Source: Nageia nagi (Eukaryota > Pinophyta). From it: a stretch of 64,000 nucleotides of DNA. The position numbers were made by a program, and so were the translations under genes. The stretch covers positions 98,270,001 to 98,334,000 of the forward strand of contig JBITNC010000001.1 of assembly GCA_050084985.1 (NCBI GenBank). Direction: 5' to 3'. Below, in pieces: positions 11,436-24,483 of the stretch. The notes beneath the pieces are model-generated. The model saw only the letters and a list, made by a program, of their open reading frames with translations. It was not told the origin of the DNA and ran no database searches. Positions within the stretch are counted from its first letter, which is position 1; each line of letters starts with the position of its first letter.

Positions 11436-14400
11436 TTTTTGTCAATTTATGGAAGGGGAGATAATTAGATAATTATGCTTATATTAAAAAAATTAAACAC
11501 AATAGCAACCATAAACAAGAATAATAGCATCATTGGTTGTTGTGTTCCCTTGATCTCCCTTCATGGATCTTTGATTTTTTTTTTTGAAGAAAGAAATTGA
11601 AGGGGAATCTCGCTAGAATTCTATTCCAATCTTAAAATTTGGAATCCACTAAGAGAAGGATCCTCCTATAGTGATGGCTTACCTCCTCACTACCATCCTC
11701 TCCTTCTCCCACTACTCTTTGATCTAAAAAAAATAGGGGGGGATGTGCAAAGTTTAAAATGACTTTTCCTCCAGGCCTTTTTCAAATAGGGCCCCCTCAT
11801 GGACCTTTAGCCCCATAGCTCCTTCACCTTCAGTGTCTTGCATTGCTTCTTATCAGTGTGGTGAAACCTGCACCCACCAAATGCTTGCGACCTCCTTGTG
11901 GTCAAAAAAATAAGCAGTTGGTTTTGTTACGATCCAAAAAATGACATCTTGGAGAAATTACAACTTATAACCAACCATCGTTTCCTGACTATTAAAGATA
12001 TTATTGGCACCACTCAGACTTGAACTGGAGACCTTTAATGTGTTAGATTGACATGATGGTAGCTTATCTTTGTTAGAGGATCCTTCATGTGCCCTTGTGC
12101 TGCCTCATGGTGCCTCCCTTTTCCCTCGCATGGCTAGTATTTTCCCTCCATCATGTCTTCTTGCTATGCATGGACCTAACCTCCATAGGTGTCCTTGAAA
12201 AAAGAAACATTGCATGCCTTGCAAGTTTTTTTTTCCTAGTGGCAGACCCTATGATGGATGCTAGATGTATTATTATTATTACTTAAGCCTTAAAATCAAT
12301 TTTATTTAATGAGCTTCTTTTTTCCACACCCTGCCAAAGTGGGTGACACTATAATGAATGAAGTGACTTATATTATTTTTTGGTGGTAAGTGGTCTATTA
12401 TTCATATATGGACATTTTTTTTAAAAGGGATACCTTATTTTTTCAAACAAGTCTTTAATTGACATGATGCCATATATTTTTACCTTATTCCACATTACCA
12501 CTTGATAAGATCACATATTTTTTAATGTTTTAACTATGCCTTAACTACATTTATTTCATTAGATGTTACCAGCACTTATTTCCTTGTCCTTCTTCACTTG
12601 GCTTGATAAAAGTTTTTTCACAATTATTATACCCTTTTGTGGTATGGATGATGCTGGGCGCTACTCCTAGTCTCTTTTTTTTTATGCACATTTCTTAATT
12701 TACATTAAGCTACAATCAAAGCTTTAAAGGTATCATACAAATGAGAACCATTGTGTGTTTTTTAAGCTTGAATCTCTTTCAGAAAGTCTATTTTAACCCC
12801 CTCTACAAAAATTTGAATCTTTATCTCGTGATGAGGGTGGCATGCCAGGGGCCTTACCCTTTGGAACCCTGTAAGGAGCGTAAAACTCAATTGTTGGAGG
12901 GAGTCCAACATGCTTACATTTAGTGCACCTATTATTCGACATGCTCAAGTTTAATCTTTCATATCTAAGATTAAGTATTTTTTTTTCAACCTTATTACTG
13001 CACTCTTGTGGGACCCCCTTAACCCATGCATTTTTTTAAAACAATGTGAGGTATGTTCCACTTCACATTACTTTTATCCCACATATGTTATGCTATGATG
13101 TTTCAACCCCTTTACATTCAACCTTGTTTCATTCTACAAGCATGAGGGTTCGTTCACCAGGTAATCTCAAATTACTATGCACCTTCATCGGGTGATCATA
13201 CTTATTTTCTGCATATGAATCAAGTTTTTTACTTCTATAACTCTTTTAATGCATTTTTTTCTTATGTCCTTTATTACACCCAAGAAAAAGGGGGAGGATG
13301 CATTAAATCTTATATTAAAAGCACCAAATCTTATATTAAAAATGTGTATACTTAAACATTAAGTATTTTATGCACTAATCCTTTCTTGTAAAATTTAGCA
13401 TTAACTATGAATTCATAAATTACACTTATACAAATAAGCACTATCTATATTGCATTATTATGTTTTATGTGCATCATTGTTTAAGATGTCTTTAAATTGA
13501 AATTATTGTATTTGAGGCTTTTTTTCCTTATCTTAAGAATTTGGAAATTTATCTAATAAATAATTTGGTACAAGATAGAAGCAAAAATAATATTTATTAA
13601 TTCTGTAAAGTTCCACTCACATGCCCAAGTGGATAGTCAAACTAAGTAGAATCATTGGCATGATCAAGAGAGTTGAAGTGAGAACTCTCAAGATCTGTGA
13701 TAGGTGAACTGGGTATATTGAATAAAGCAGCATGAGTGATCGGGGAGAAACAACATCATATATAAAAAAAGGGTAGTATACCCATTGATCATCTTCTTGA
13801 GTTAGTTGTAAAATATAAATGGACTCCCAATGAAAATCATGTTGCCATACATAAACGCAATGGTATAGGGGTGATAGTACTCATGAGGATGTAACATGGT
13901 AGGACCTACATAATGCAAAAAATGGTAGACAAAAGGTGTCAAAGAATAGTAAAGGATGATCTTCCATGTTTAGTTCGGATGATAAACAAGTGTGATTATG
14001 AGGTGCAACTGCTTGGCATCCTCCAAATGATGGATAAATTTGATGGCCCATCGAAGAATAATTCGATGATCCTATATGCAAATCAGGTTTTATCGTAAAG
14101 CAGTTTATAGTGTAGTGCAAGCATGTTGTATGAATCACCTTTGAATAAGTCAATAAAGAACTTCTTAAAGAAGATCATATAAAAACCTTAAAAAATGGTC
14201 ATATCCATGATGGATGACAAGTGAGTTAGATCTTCTTAGGGTTATACATAGTGAACATGATGAGATCAAATAGAACAATGAACTTATAGAATTACAAACT
14301 AATTAGATCATCAATCATAAATAGGAAATTAAAATGGATCAACCATGCAAGCATAATAACCAATGTAATCATGTATTTATTTTATTAAAACGCTAGAAAA

Positions 14401-16042
14401 ATTTCCATTAATAAGTCCAAGTGGGTTGTGCTTTTGACATGATTATGCTAATCTGGTGAATGGTCATCAAAATCAGAAGAATTAGCATCATCTTCAGATA
14501 TGCTAAAATTTGATGTGTCCAATCTTAAAAAATATTGATGTGAAAGAGGCAAAAAGTGATAAGAAAAAGAAAATTAATGATATAAAATATGATATCCACC
14601 TCACCAAGCAACGTAAAAAGAGTACATGGATGATCACTATAGCCTATGTTGATGAACTACCCATGTAATAGTGAGTGGTTTGAAATACTCCTATGGATGT
14701 AGGGAAGGCAGTCTAATATAGCATACGAATTGCAAAAGATAACGATTAAATAGAGTATAAACCATTATATGCAATCAAGCCGACTAAGCAAATGAAATAA
14801 TAGGTGAACATGATCATCATGATTGAGATGAAAAATCATGCAAATACCATAATAATCATTTAGGTACAATTGAAAAAATACTAGTTACTATTGCAATAAA
14901 ACCTTAAAGGCAATCAAAGCATGATTTTCTAAAGCTGTATGAATGCTGTGATGCACTATGTTATCCTGGAGATCACTCGATAGGGCATGAAACTAAGAAA
15001 TATCCATGAAAGATAACTAAAAATAAAAGATTTTAGCTCAAATCATAAATGCAAAGCACCAAATGATAAGCGAGGATCATTTACAGCTACTTATAATGTA
15101 AATGATTTAATATAATCAAACTATAATAATTATGACAACTAAAGATAAGGATTAATTAGACAATGAATCTACGAAGATAAAATATCTCACCTACCACTCA
15201 TTTAATTGATTAATATCATACACATCACATCATGTCAAGATTGCAATAATGATAGTACTACTAAGCCACGTGATGACTAAGTAATAGTGGTATCACTATA
15301 TTATTTTTATCTCTCCTTGACTATTAAATTAGATTGTTTAATCATGAGTAATAAGTTGATCATCATGACTCCCATAGAGAATTTTGTCACACACATGGGA
15401 AGTCCTTCCTTGAATTTTGACAAGGAAATAAACATATGGGTAGACTTAGAGAATGCCTACCTTCACCACTAATTGGTTAAATAAAGGTTGAGATGGAGAT
15501 AATGGGCCATCGTTATGATATGTTACAAAAATAAAAAGCTATATGCATATAGTATTACCATGAACTCTTAGTTGAGCAAAATAAACTACTAGTTGAGAAA
15601 AATTTATAGCAATCAAAGAAAAAGAGAATGATATACAAATTAGCCATGATGCAAGCAATAGCCATTATGGAATGCGATGATTAAAAAAAAAGTGAAAAAA
15701 AAGAACTCCCTGTATAAGGATATCCTTGAACCCTTTGCTATTCACATTCCAAAAGAAATAGCATCTAAATCTTCTATGGGTCCTGCAAAAGTTGGACCAT
15801 AATCTCAATCACAGCAATTAGATGCTCTGGTATGGAATGGACTTTCTTACACAAAACCTATGCATCTTTTATTCATCAAGCCTATTTTTGAAGTTAGGTT
15901 GGTGAAATATCCCTCCAGGAGAAGTATTGGTTGAATTCTTATTGAATTATTTATTCACTATTGTAATATATATGCAAACTTTGTTGATGATTCGTATTCA
16001 AAACCCAAACCTTTTTTTTTTTACATTTTTCTTGATTGGTTG

Positions 16043-16395
16043 ACTATAAGTATTGGCTTGGCATCTCTATGATGACTTATAATGCAACCAAAATCCAAAC
16101 CCTTTATTTTTAAAAGCAAGTTCTTGATGAAACAATTGCAGCTCTGTTCATCTACATTTTTTTTACTTCTATGTTAGAAAATTAGATCCATTTTGATAGA
16201 TTGTGTTACAGTGCTAAATCCAACATCTTTTATTGATGGATTTTGTTACATTACTAAATCCATGCATCTTTTATTAACTATAAGTATTAGCTTGGCATCC
16301 TCCATGATGACTTATAGTGCAACATAAAATTCAAATATCTTTTGGGGATTATAAGTATTAGCTTGGCATCTCCGTGATGACTTATAGTGCATTAG
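16043..16395. repeat. Dispersed imperfect repeat, three copies
   Basis: A stretch of about 45 bp with TATAAGTATTRGCTTGGCAT and ATGACTTATA occurs at 16,043, 16,277 and 16,348. A second repeated piece (GATTGTGTTACA...CTAAATCCA) lies between the first two copies. These sit in the 3' half of the LARD interior. Confidence 0.75.
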
Positions 16396-16559
16396 TGGCC
16401 ACACTCTTTTTTACTTCCATGATGATGGAAGATAAATCCATGATGATGGATTATTTACATATTGTTGATAAAATTTGGATCATTTTGATTGATTCATGCT
16501 ACCAATTTCATCATTTCTCTCTTAACTAGTAGCATGGTTAAGATGAACTTCTAATTATA

Positions 16560-16725
16560 AAATCTTGACTCACTCTTGGTAAAGTCAAGTTTATTTATTG
16601 TGGCATCTTGACTCACTCTTGGTAAAATCAAGCTTATTTATTATGCCTTCTTGACTTACACTTGGTAAAGTCAAGTATATTTCATATGTGATATCTTGAC
16701 CTACTATTGGTAAAGTCACGTTTCT
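16560..16725. repeat. 43-bp tandem array with inverted-repeat units
   Basis: Units start with CTTGAC at 16,564, 16,607, 16,650 and 16,695. Each unit contains CTTGACT...(about 14 nt)...AGTCAAG, so each can fold into a small hairpin. A partial fifth copy is visible near 16,808. The array lies upstream of the element's polypurine tract. Confidence 0.85.
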
Positions 16726-16900
16726 TTATGGAACCTTATGGCTTTATGCATTTTAATGTGGTAATTAATATGGCATTTTGTGCCTTATGATATTTTTTTT
16801 CCTTTAAATCTTGACATCACTATTGGTCAAGTTGGCATTTATTCTTAGCATGATTCATGTCACATTGTCACACATGTATTTGTTTGAAGAAGTTATCATC

Positions 16901-16910
16901 AAGGGGGAGA
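16901..16910 (+). other. Second polypurine-tract-like site in the LARD
   Basis: AAGGGGGAGA is followed within a few bases by ATGTCAGG, just as a polypurine tract is followed by the TG of a 3' LTR. The real 3' LTR starts 640 bp later after its own AAGGGGGAG. This may be an internal tract or the trace of an older LTR boundary. Confidence 0.4.
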
Positions 16911-16936
16911 AAATGTCAGGTTTTAATATGATGACA

Positions 16937-17065
16937 ACCCTCATATAAAATAAATACAAAAGAAAGAATGATAAATAGTACCCTCATATAAAACAAATAC
17001 AAAAGAAAGAATGATAAACAGTACCCTTCATATAAAATAAATAAAAAAGAAATAATGATAAACCA
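16937..17065. repeat. 43-bp tandem repeat, three copies
   Basis: Copies start with ACCCT at 16,937, 16,980 and 17,023 (the third is slightly diverged). The sequence is unrelated to the other 43-bp array 210 bp upstream, although the period is the same. Confidence 0.9.
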
Positions 17066-17543
17066 CAAAGACAAATGAAAATTAAAAAAATCAATTTTTT
17101 AATTTTTGATGCATATCAATTGGTTGATAGTGCACATGTCTTGATATATGCACATATGATATTCTTAGATATCATAGTTGATGATTTATGTCATCCTTGT
17201 TGTTGTGCATTTATGATTTCTTGACATCTTTATATGTTTTAGTGTATAGTATGATTCGATTCATGTTGATATGAATGTATAATGCTTCTAACTGATCTTG
17301 TTATAAGCTGATTGTAGTTTACAGGTTTTCTCTAAAAGATTGCATGTTACTTGTGACAACAGCTATGAGACTTCTTAGCTTTTGGCATTTGGATCTTCAA
17401 CCTTCTCTCTTTTATATAAAGTTTCAAAAGGTCTCCTGTCTCTCAAAATTGTAAAGCCTTGTTTAGATATATGTACACTTTGTAGCATGAGTAAAAACTT
17501 TTTGTAAAATTATTATTTTTCTAATCATTCCCAAAATAACATT

Positions 17544-17552
17544 AAGGGGGAG
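17544..17552 (+). other. Polypurine tract of the LARD
   Basis: AAGGGGGAG ends immediately before the TG of the 3' LTR, the expected position for priming plus-strand DNA synthesis. Confidence 0.85.
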
Positions 17553-18154
17553 TGTTAGAACTATAATGTTATTTAGGATATTATGTAATTAATATGCTTA
17601 GTATATTAATAATCACCTAAATTTGGTTATTAGGTGATAATGAGATTCATGCATGGTGGGTGGAATAGTATTCTCCACCCAACTTAAAATAATATTGTTA
17701 GGTGGAATAGTGTCTCCATTAACAATTAAATGTAATTTTTAAATTGCAACTTAGAGTTAACTAACCAATTATGATTAGGTTAGTTAACTACCTAAGGTTA
17801 GTTGTGAGTCCTATAAAAGGAGCTCATATTGTGAACATAGGTATGGGGATGAAGATGAGAAGTGGATAGAATTATATTTGTTAGTATAGATCTTAGTTAG
17901 TAAGATTTCAAGCATTCAAGCTATGCTTCATGCTAAGAAGAGTCATGGTTGAGATCCATATGAGTGTACATTATTTAAGAGTATAGTGAAAAAGAGACTT
18001 AAAGTGGAGTACTCCATGTGATGGAGGAACCACTATACATCTTGTATTACTACGTGAGAATGCTTCTTGAGTTCTTAATTTAGAATGATTGATTGCTATA
18101 TTAGATGAAGGTCCTATAAGTGTTCTTGGGTTATGGAATCCCTCAATTCCATCA
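17553..18154 (+). repeat. 3' LTR of the LARD
   Basis: It starts TGTTAGAAC and ends ATTCCATCA, directly followed by the TSD TCCTA (18,155-18,159). The TATA box CTATAAAAGG is at about 17,812-17,821. It keeps the segment of about 42 bp that was lost from the 5' LTR. Confidence 0.85.
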
Positions 18155-18159
18155 TCCTA

Positions 18160-21100
18160 TAAAGTGTTTAATTGGATTTTAATCTATACTTAGATAATGT
18201 TTATTTACTATAACTTAGAGTGATTTAATGAGGGCTTTACGAATTAGCTTGAAAGCTATTATTAGAATTAAACCATTTATTTTATAAAAGGGGTTAAAAA
18301 TATAAACTCTATAAAGCTAATTGAACTTGGATTTGATAATTGTGAGGATGCATGGAACACAATATTTATTGGGAATGCCTTTACAATGAGAAGGTTAATG
18401 AATATAGTTAAAATTATCACTATTTGGTTTATGAAAATATCCCCACAATTGGATCTTTTTTTGTAGAATGCATGGAACATGGTATTTATTGAAATAGTCA
18501 TTGATAAGGTTCTTCGTTAATGATAGAATTTTATTTGAATCTTGGTTGAATGTTTTCCTTTGATAAAATTATACTTTATGGTTGAGGAAGGGAGGTAGCT
18601 TCAATAAGGCGTAAAACCTCCAGAGATCATATGTATAGAGTATAAAAATTAGTTAAATGGTGTATAGGAATTTTATTGGATGAATTGATGCATGTAGCAT
18701 AATGGTCATTCAAAGAGCTACCCTGATCCTCGCAATGCTTGAAAACCTTCCCTAGTACTTACGACCACTCTCTCTTCAAACATTGGGAATTTCATGAAAT
18801 GAAGATGGCACGAGAGAAGATGAAGACCCCTCCCTACCATGAAGCTCATTGGATGAGAAGTAAACAAATGATATATTTGATTTATTTGGTTCAAAAGATA
18901 TTATTTTGATGTATTAATTATGTAATGGGTTAGCAAGGGGAATAAATAACATAACTTTCAAAAAATAAACTATGATCATTGTATTGTAAGATGTAGAGTA
19001 TAGGATTTGGAAATTAATTTTGAGATGAATAGAGAGTATTGAAGTAAAGGATCATGCTCATACACAATTAGAGATATAAAAAGCACCTTATTGAATGGTC
19101 AATATAGAATAGTAATACAAACTAAACAAAGTTTAATCCCATAATTATACCTTTGATTGCATGATAATCATTGATGGTTATATAGATTATTGCAAGTTAT
19201 TAGGATGTGATCTTGATAATATATGCTAGACCTATCTCACTCATATGTTAGGGTTTTTAAATATTTTGCAAGGTAAATATTTCAAAAAGTAGTTAGAACT
19301 AAGTATTAATACAATCCTTTCTAGAATTTGAAGTATATCACTTACAAGTTATGTGTAAAAGGAGGATACAAATATTTTAGCAACCTATTGAAATAAAAGG
19401 TCTAATAATCATGGAATTTAAGATTTAACGTTCAAAGGAAACCATCAAACCTAGTCCACAATAAAGATAGAATAAGTTCCTACAATCATATGAATAAGGA
19501 TGCCAAATAAAATTAGAGCACACACATAACGGGATACTGCACACAAGTGAGGTGGCCTTGCATGTTGAACATGCCTTAATACTTACCTAGGGAAGGTAGT
19601 ATCTAGGTAAAGCATAAAGAGCATCATCATCTAGTCCATGTGGGATAAAAGATTTGCAAGTAATAGACTATCCACAAGGATTATTTAAAAAAAAGGGTCT
19701 AAAATTTTGAGGTTAAGTATAAAGAAGGGTAGCGTTACATTGATATTCATTAATGATCATTCATGAACTCACATCATCATTTGAAATGAGCCATTAGAAG
19801 TATTTTACAAAGGATATACAAACTAAATTTATAATTTACCTATGTGGACCCACTTAGAAAAATATGCATTAAGATTATTCTACTTTTGAGATATTTACTT
19901 AAATTAATCTTGATTCACCCAAAGTGGTTCCAAATAAAATACTTAGATAAAATAATTTTATTTTTTTAAAGTATTTTGTGTTGATTTCTATATAAATTTA
20001 TAAGATTGATGTTTTGGGTTCAATATATAGGAACCATCATGAAAATTACTGAATGAAGAAAATGAAGTATTACTTTCTTTTTTAAGTAGAGATTTATATT
20101 GTCCAATTTCACAAGATAAACGATGAACTCATAAAAAAATTAATAATTTTAAATAATTGAAATACAAATTTAAATGTCTATACAAATTGAAAAAGGGTAA
20201 GCTCTCAAAATTTAATACACATTAAGAAACCCAACTTATGGAACCTTAGGTTAATGTAGATATTCAAAGAATTTACTATAGTACAACTAAATTCAAAGTT
20301 TTCCATCTTGACTATTTGATCAATCCTTTTGATTTTTTTACGTCAAGAGGCGTAACTACAATGGCAACCAAGGGGTAGGGAGCTAAAATGTCCCTTTGTC
20401 TGTATGTCCATCATCAAGAGCCAATTCTATTAATTATTTTAAATATAAATTTAATAACAACATAACTATATTAAATTGTTACTGTATTAATCTTATACGT
20501 TGGTTATTTAAATTTTTTAATATACATTTGATGTAAACATTAGTTTCCAAATTATTATATTATCACCAGTGAAATAGGTTATAATCTATATTATTGACAA
20601 TGTAATAATTTTAAGAAATACTTTCTAAATTATTCAAAAATGATATCTTTCGACATTTTTTGATATATATAAAAGATTATATCAAAGCTAGTCAATATAA
20701 TTGTAACAAGATGTTAGCTAAAATGATTTCCATTCTATGATAAACTATATACCTATAAATTAAAGAAGTATCATTTTAAAATGCAAATGTTACATATTCA
20801 TTATTGATGATATAAATAATCTAAAATGTTAAATATGTTAATATAAATCATCAATTCAAACTATATAATACATATTAATTTATATTTTACAACTAATTAA
20901 AATTAATCTTATGCTTCCCATGTTATTATGCCAAGTAAGTCATTCTATTATATTTTGTTATATGTTCTACTTTGAAATTATATTTTATTCTATGTTCCAT
21001 AACTATATTATCTTAAGACTTGACTTCCTTGCAAGCCAATCCACATGGATCTTATCTCCACAGCACGAAGTGAGCTAGATTAGCTTCAATAATGGTAGGT

Positions 21101-21475
21101 CAGTTGAGTTATTTTGTTGACAGATTTTGAATTTGAGCGGTTTTAATGGATATATCATTTCACCGCCACATTTAGATGGAAGAATTCGAACGTGTTGGAA
21201 TTTTAATTTGTTGGAAATGATCCGTTAGAAAGGGAGAATAAATCCGGCTTTGAAAAGATAACATCTATTTTTCAATTCAAACGGTGCTATCCTGCTTGGT
21301 TTTTCTACTGTGTTGGTTTGGGTGCTATGGCCATGGCCATGGCTTGGGATTGGTTTGTGTTCATTATTTTGCTTTTGACTCGTTTCTGTGTTTATTATTT
21401 TTTATGTGATTTGTTTTTGTTATTTTGTCTGTTATTTGATTTTGTTTTGTGAATTCTTTTTGTGCTGTTGAGAAA
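18160..21475. other. Unassigned AT-rich DNA
   Basis: No coding motif, RNA gene, LTR or terminal repeat was recognised. A short imperfect repeat (GCATGGAACA...TATTTATTG) occurs near 18,350 and 18,470. The frame at 18,501-18,277 (minus, 74 codons) spans that repeat and looks accidental. Confidence 0.5.
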
Positions 21476-23005
21476 TTACCCTTTTCTCTTCCATGATTAC
21501 TATTTTCTATTTTTGAGATGGTTAATTCATCTTTTTTTCAACTTTTCTGAAGGCATAGAAACAAAGTTTGTGGTGGCATCAGCTTCGCATTATCATGAGG
21601 GTGCATCCTTAGGGTTTCGGTATGTTTTTTTTTTTTTTTAATTATTTTTAATTTCTTTTGACCAAAATTATTTTCTGGTTTTTTTCCTTCATGGCGGGGT
21701 AAAATGATATAAGATTTTAGAAACTGACTTCTATGTGTTTGAAGATTGCATAGCAATAGGATGATGAATAGGAACGAAGTTTGTGATGGGCATAGCATTG
21801 CATTTTCTTAGGTATGTTCTTTTAATTTCTTTACTTTCAAGATCAACAATTATTTGATGTTTCATTTTTTTTATTTGCGTAAAATGATATAAAATTGCAA
21901 CTAACTCATAAAATAGACTGGCCAACTAGAAGGACGACTTCGATCATGGAACCTTCTTTTCGACCATCCCATAATATATACTTTAGCTCTATTATACTTT
22001 CTCTATCTACGACAGAATTAGCTGATAGCCACATAGAGAAAGAGCAAGAGAACCATAAAAATATAAATAATATAAGAATAAACCTGAAAGTTCTAAGAGC
22101 AATGCACCATCCAGCCTTTATTGCTAATACATATAGAATCCATCTACTACAAAATTAGCTGACACCACATAGCAGATACCTATAACAAATTAAGTTAGAA
22201 AAGGTCCATTGAAAGAAAAATTAGATGAAAATGTAATAGCATCTTCAAGCATGTTTTAGATTCATACTTACTTTTTATTTTAGGTCTATTACAACTACAA
22301 AAGCAATAATCCAAAAGAAAGTCTACTACGATTAAGGAGGAACATTAGGAAATATGAGTATTGTTGAATGGGCATTAAAGGAGGAGCGTGAATGGTATAA
22401 TAGGTCCGTTTCCATTACCAGAACGAAGATGCTCTCATTCCATTACTCTTTGGTGGGAATGTCAAACACGACGGATTCTATCTTATTCGTGATCGGATTC
22501 GCCTTATTCCATTCGGGGTTGGCCAGCCTATTTAATGAGTTGCAAATTTTATATCATTTTACCGAGCAATGAAGGAAATGGAATAAAAATAATTGCTGGT
22601 CCATAAAAGAAAAGAAATTAAAAGAATTAAAAAAACATAAAAACTTGAGGATGCTCTGTCAGGAAAATCGATGTTCTGCCCATCACAAACTTTGTTCTTA
22701 TTTATCGTCCATTGCTATGCCATCTTACATAGAGCCAAAGAAACAGTTTCTAGAATCCTATATCATTTTACCCCGCAATAAAGGAAAAAGAACATAAAAT
22801 AATTGTTGGTCAAAGAAATTAAAAAGAATTAAAAAAAGCATACCGAAAACCCTAAAGATGCACCTTGAGGAAAATGCGATGCTGGTTCCCATCACAAGCT
22901 TTGTTCCTATACCATCTTCAGACATAGTGGAGAAGAGGAGATGAATTAACCATCTCAAAAATAAAAAATAGCAGTCACTGGGATAGAAAAGGGTAACGAG
23001 GAGGT
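21476..23005. repeat. Large inverted repeat with nested arms (A-B-loop-B'-A')
   Basis: The left arm (about 21,476-21,911) and the right arm (about 22,534-23,005) are reverse complements over most of their length, with small indels. Both arms contain two copies of a related block: TTTGTGATGGG..., a T-rich run, then GGGGTAAAATGATATA. The order is A-B-loop-B'-A', with a loop of about 620 bp. A transcript through it could form a hairpin of over 400 bp. It could be a fold-back transposon or an inverted duplication. I could not find a target-site duplication, and the outer ends are by inspection. Confidence 0.75.
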
Positions 23006-23053
23006 TGAATTGGGTATATGCTTTTAACTCTATTGCACTTTCTCTCACTATTC

Positions 23054-23121
23054 GATTCAATCCAATGGAAGTAGTTTGAGCTTTGTTGATTCAATCCAAT
23101 GGAAGTAGTTTGAACTTTGAA
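23054..23121. repeat. 34-bp tandem duplication
   Basis: GATTCAATCCAATGGAAGTA starts at 23,054 and 23,088. It lies just outside the right arm of the inverted repeat. Confidence 0.85.
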
Positions 23122-23742
23122 GGACTAATTGTAATGCATCATTCCTTAATGAACACTAATGCCACCCTCAACTTAATAGTTCATACATATTGCCTTACTC
23201 TAGGATTCTCTTGATGAAAGTAATCAAAGCTTGGTTTAAATGATAGTTTTTAGTTTCACCTTAATGAAATTGTGATGGGTACTTAGTTTATATATTTTTC
23301 TATAACTCAACTAAATCCTGTTTACATAAGGATTGAGTTTGCACATTTTCTACATGTTAAACTAAATCTGAATCTGTTACCGAGTTGCTAAATCTGAATC
23401 ACAGTCTCATATATGCTGTGGACATTCACTAACTAGAGGGGTTTCATTAACAGTCCATTGACAACATGTTTTCCTATTGTCTAACTACATGGGAATTGTT
23501 GTAAGCTAGCATGGTACACCCAATAGAAAGGCACACATTTACAGAACCATGCATGCTTTTAGCGTTCTTTTGAGCGTATATTATGCATTGTATACACATG
23601 TTTCTCCAGGAGTAACATTGTAACAATGACCTAATAGAATTATATTTCATTCATTCTTTCCAGGTAATGTTACCATCACCTACCTAAGACTTTCTTAGAA
23701 ATGGATGTTAAATTTAAAATTGTTAATATATGCAATAGTTCA

Positions 23743-24285
23743 TAACCACATCATATATTTTTGTTAGTGCAAGACAACAACATGTTTTTTGAATGTGGAA
23801 GACAACATGTTTTTGTTTGTGCACAAGGAGATCCATCTAAATTGTTGTCAATGTGAAGCGGTGTTTTCCAACAGAAGACAATCATGGAAATGGAGATGGG
23901 CAATTGGGCATACAAGACTCATATTGGGTATACAAGACTCTCATGGAATGTAAAGTTATTTCTTTGTTAGAGCATTTCTTACTTGTAATTTGTCAAACTA
24001 CTGTGAATCATATATTTGTCAAACTAATTTCTTACTTGTAACCACATCATATATTTTTTTTAGTGCAAGACATCATCATCTTTTTGAATGTGGAAGACAA
24101 CATGTTTTTGTTTGTGCACAAGTAGATCCATCTAAATTGTTGTCAATATGAAGCAGATTCTTCCAACAGAAGACGGTCATGGAAATGGAGGTGGGCATAC
24201 AAGACTTTCATGGAATGTGAAGTTGTTTCTTTGTTAGATAATTTTTTACTTGTAATTTGTCAAACTCCTGTGAATCTTGGCTGAT
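23743..24285. repeat. 297-bp tandem duplication
   Basis: The unit starting AACCACATCATATATTTT occurs at 23,743 and 24,040. The second copy is shorter because it lacks a small internal duplication (CATACAAGACTC twice) that is present in the first. Open frames across the repeat carry no recognisable motif. Confidence 0.85.
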
Positions 24286-24483
24286 TGCAAGTAAGACATA
24301 TTCTTGCATACATTTAAGAAAGCAAAAGTTGAAGAATATTACATGGATGTCAAAAGATTATTGAGGTATATTTATGTTTAGTTTCCTATTGTCTCAAAAC
24401 AAACAAAAATGAAATTTGCTAATATGAATCCAAAACAAATAAACAAAAGATCATTGAGGTAATGATATGCACTTGAAACTCGG

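Larger units (their letters stand above)
10274..18154 (+). mobile_element. Complete non-coding LTR retrotransposon (copia-type LARD)
   Basis: This 7,881-bp element has two LTRs (560 and 602 bp, about 94-95% alike by eye), TSD TCCTA, a primer site matching initiator Met tRNA (TGGTATCAAAGC at 10,836-10,847) and a polypurine tract AAGGGGGAG at 17,544-17,552. Those signals fit Ty1/copia. The 6.7-kb interior has no readable gag, protease, integrase, RT or RNase H on either strand; the longest open frames are 60 to 90 codons without motifs. It is therefore a large retrotransposon derivative that must have moved with proteins from an autonomous relative. The related LTR at 9,212-9,759 may belong to such a family. 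A nested insertion inside the interior cannot be excluded. Confidence 0.8.

Noticed and set aside
11990-12060. Second tRNA-like B box (minus strand, near 12,030)
   Set aside because: Only a weak match (CAGTTCAAGTCTG) without an A box at the right distance.
13881-14153. 90-codon minus frame in the LARD interior, overlapped by a 61-codon plus frame
   Set aside because: Two opposite frames over the same DNA without any retrotransposon motif; most likely chance.
16560-17065. CRISPR-like array (short repeats with regular spacing)
   Set aside because: The units are contiguous 43-bp tandem repeats without unique spacers, in a plant retroelement.
21538-23060. Several 60-100-codon frames in the inverted repeat
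   Set aside because: They overlap on both strands, mirror each other through the inverted repeat and have no motif.
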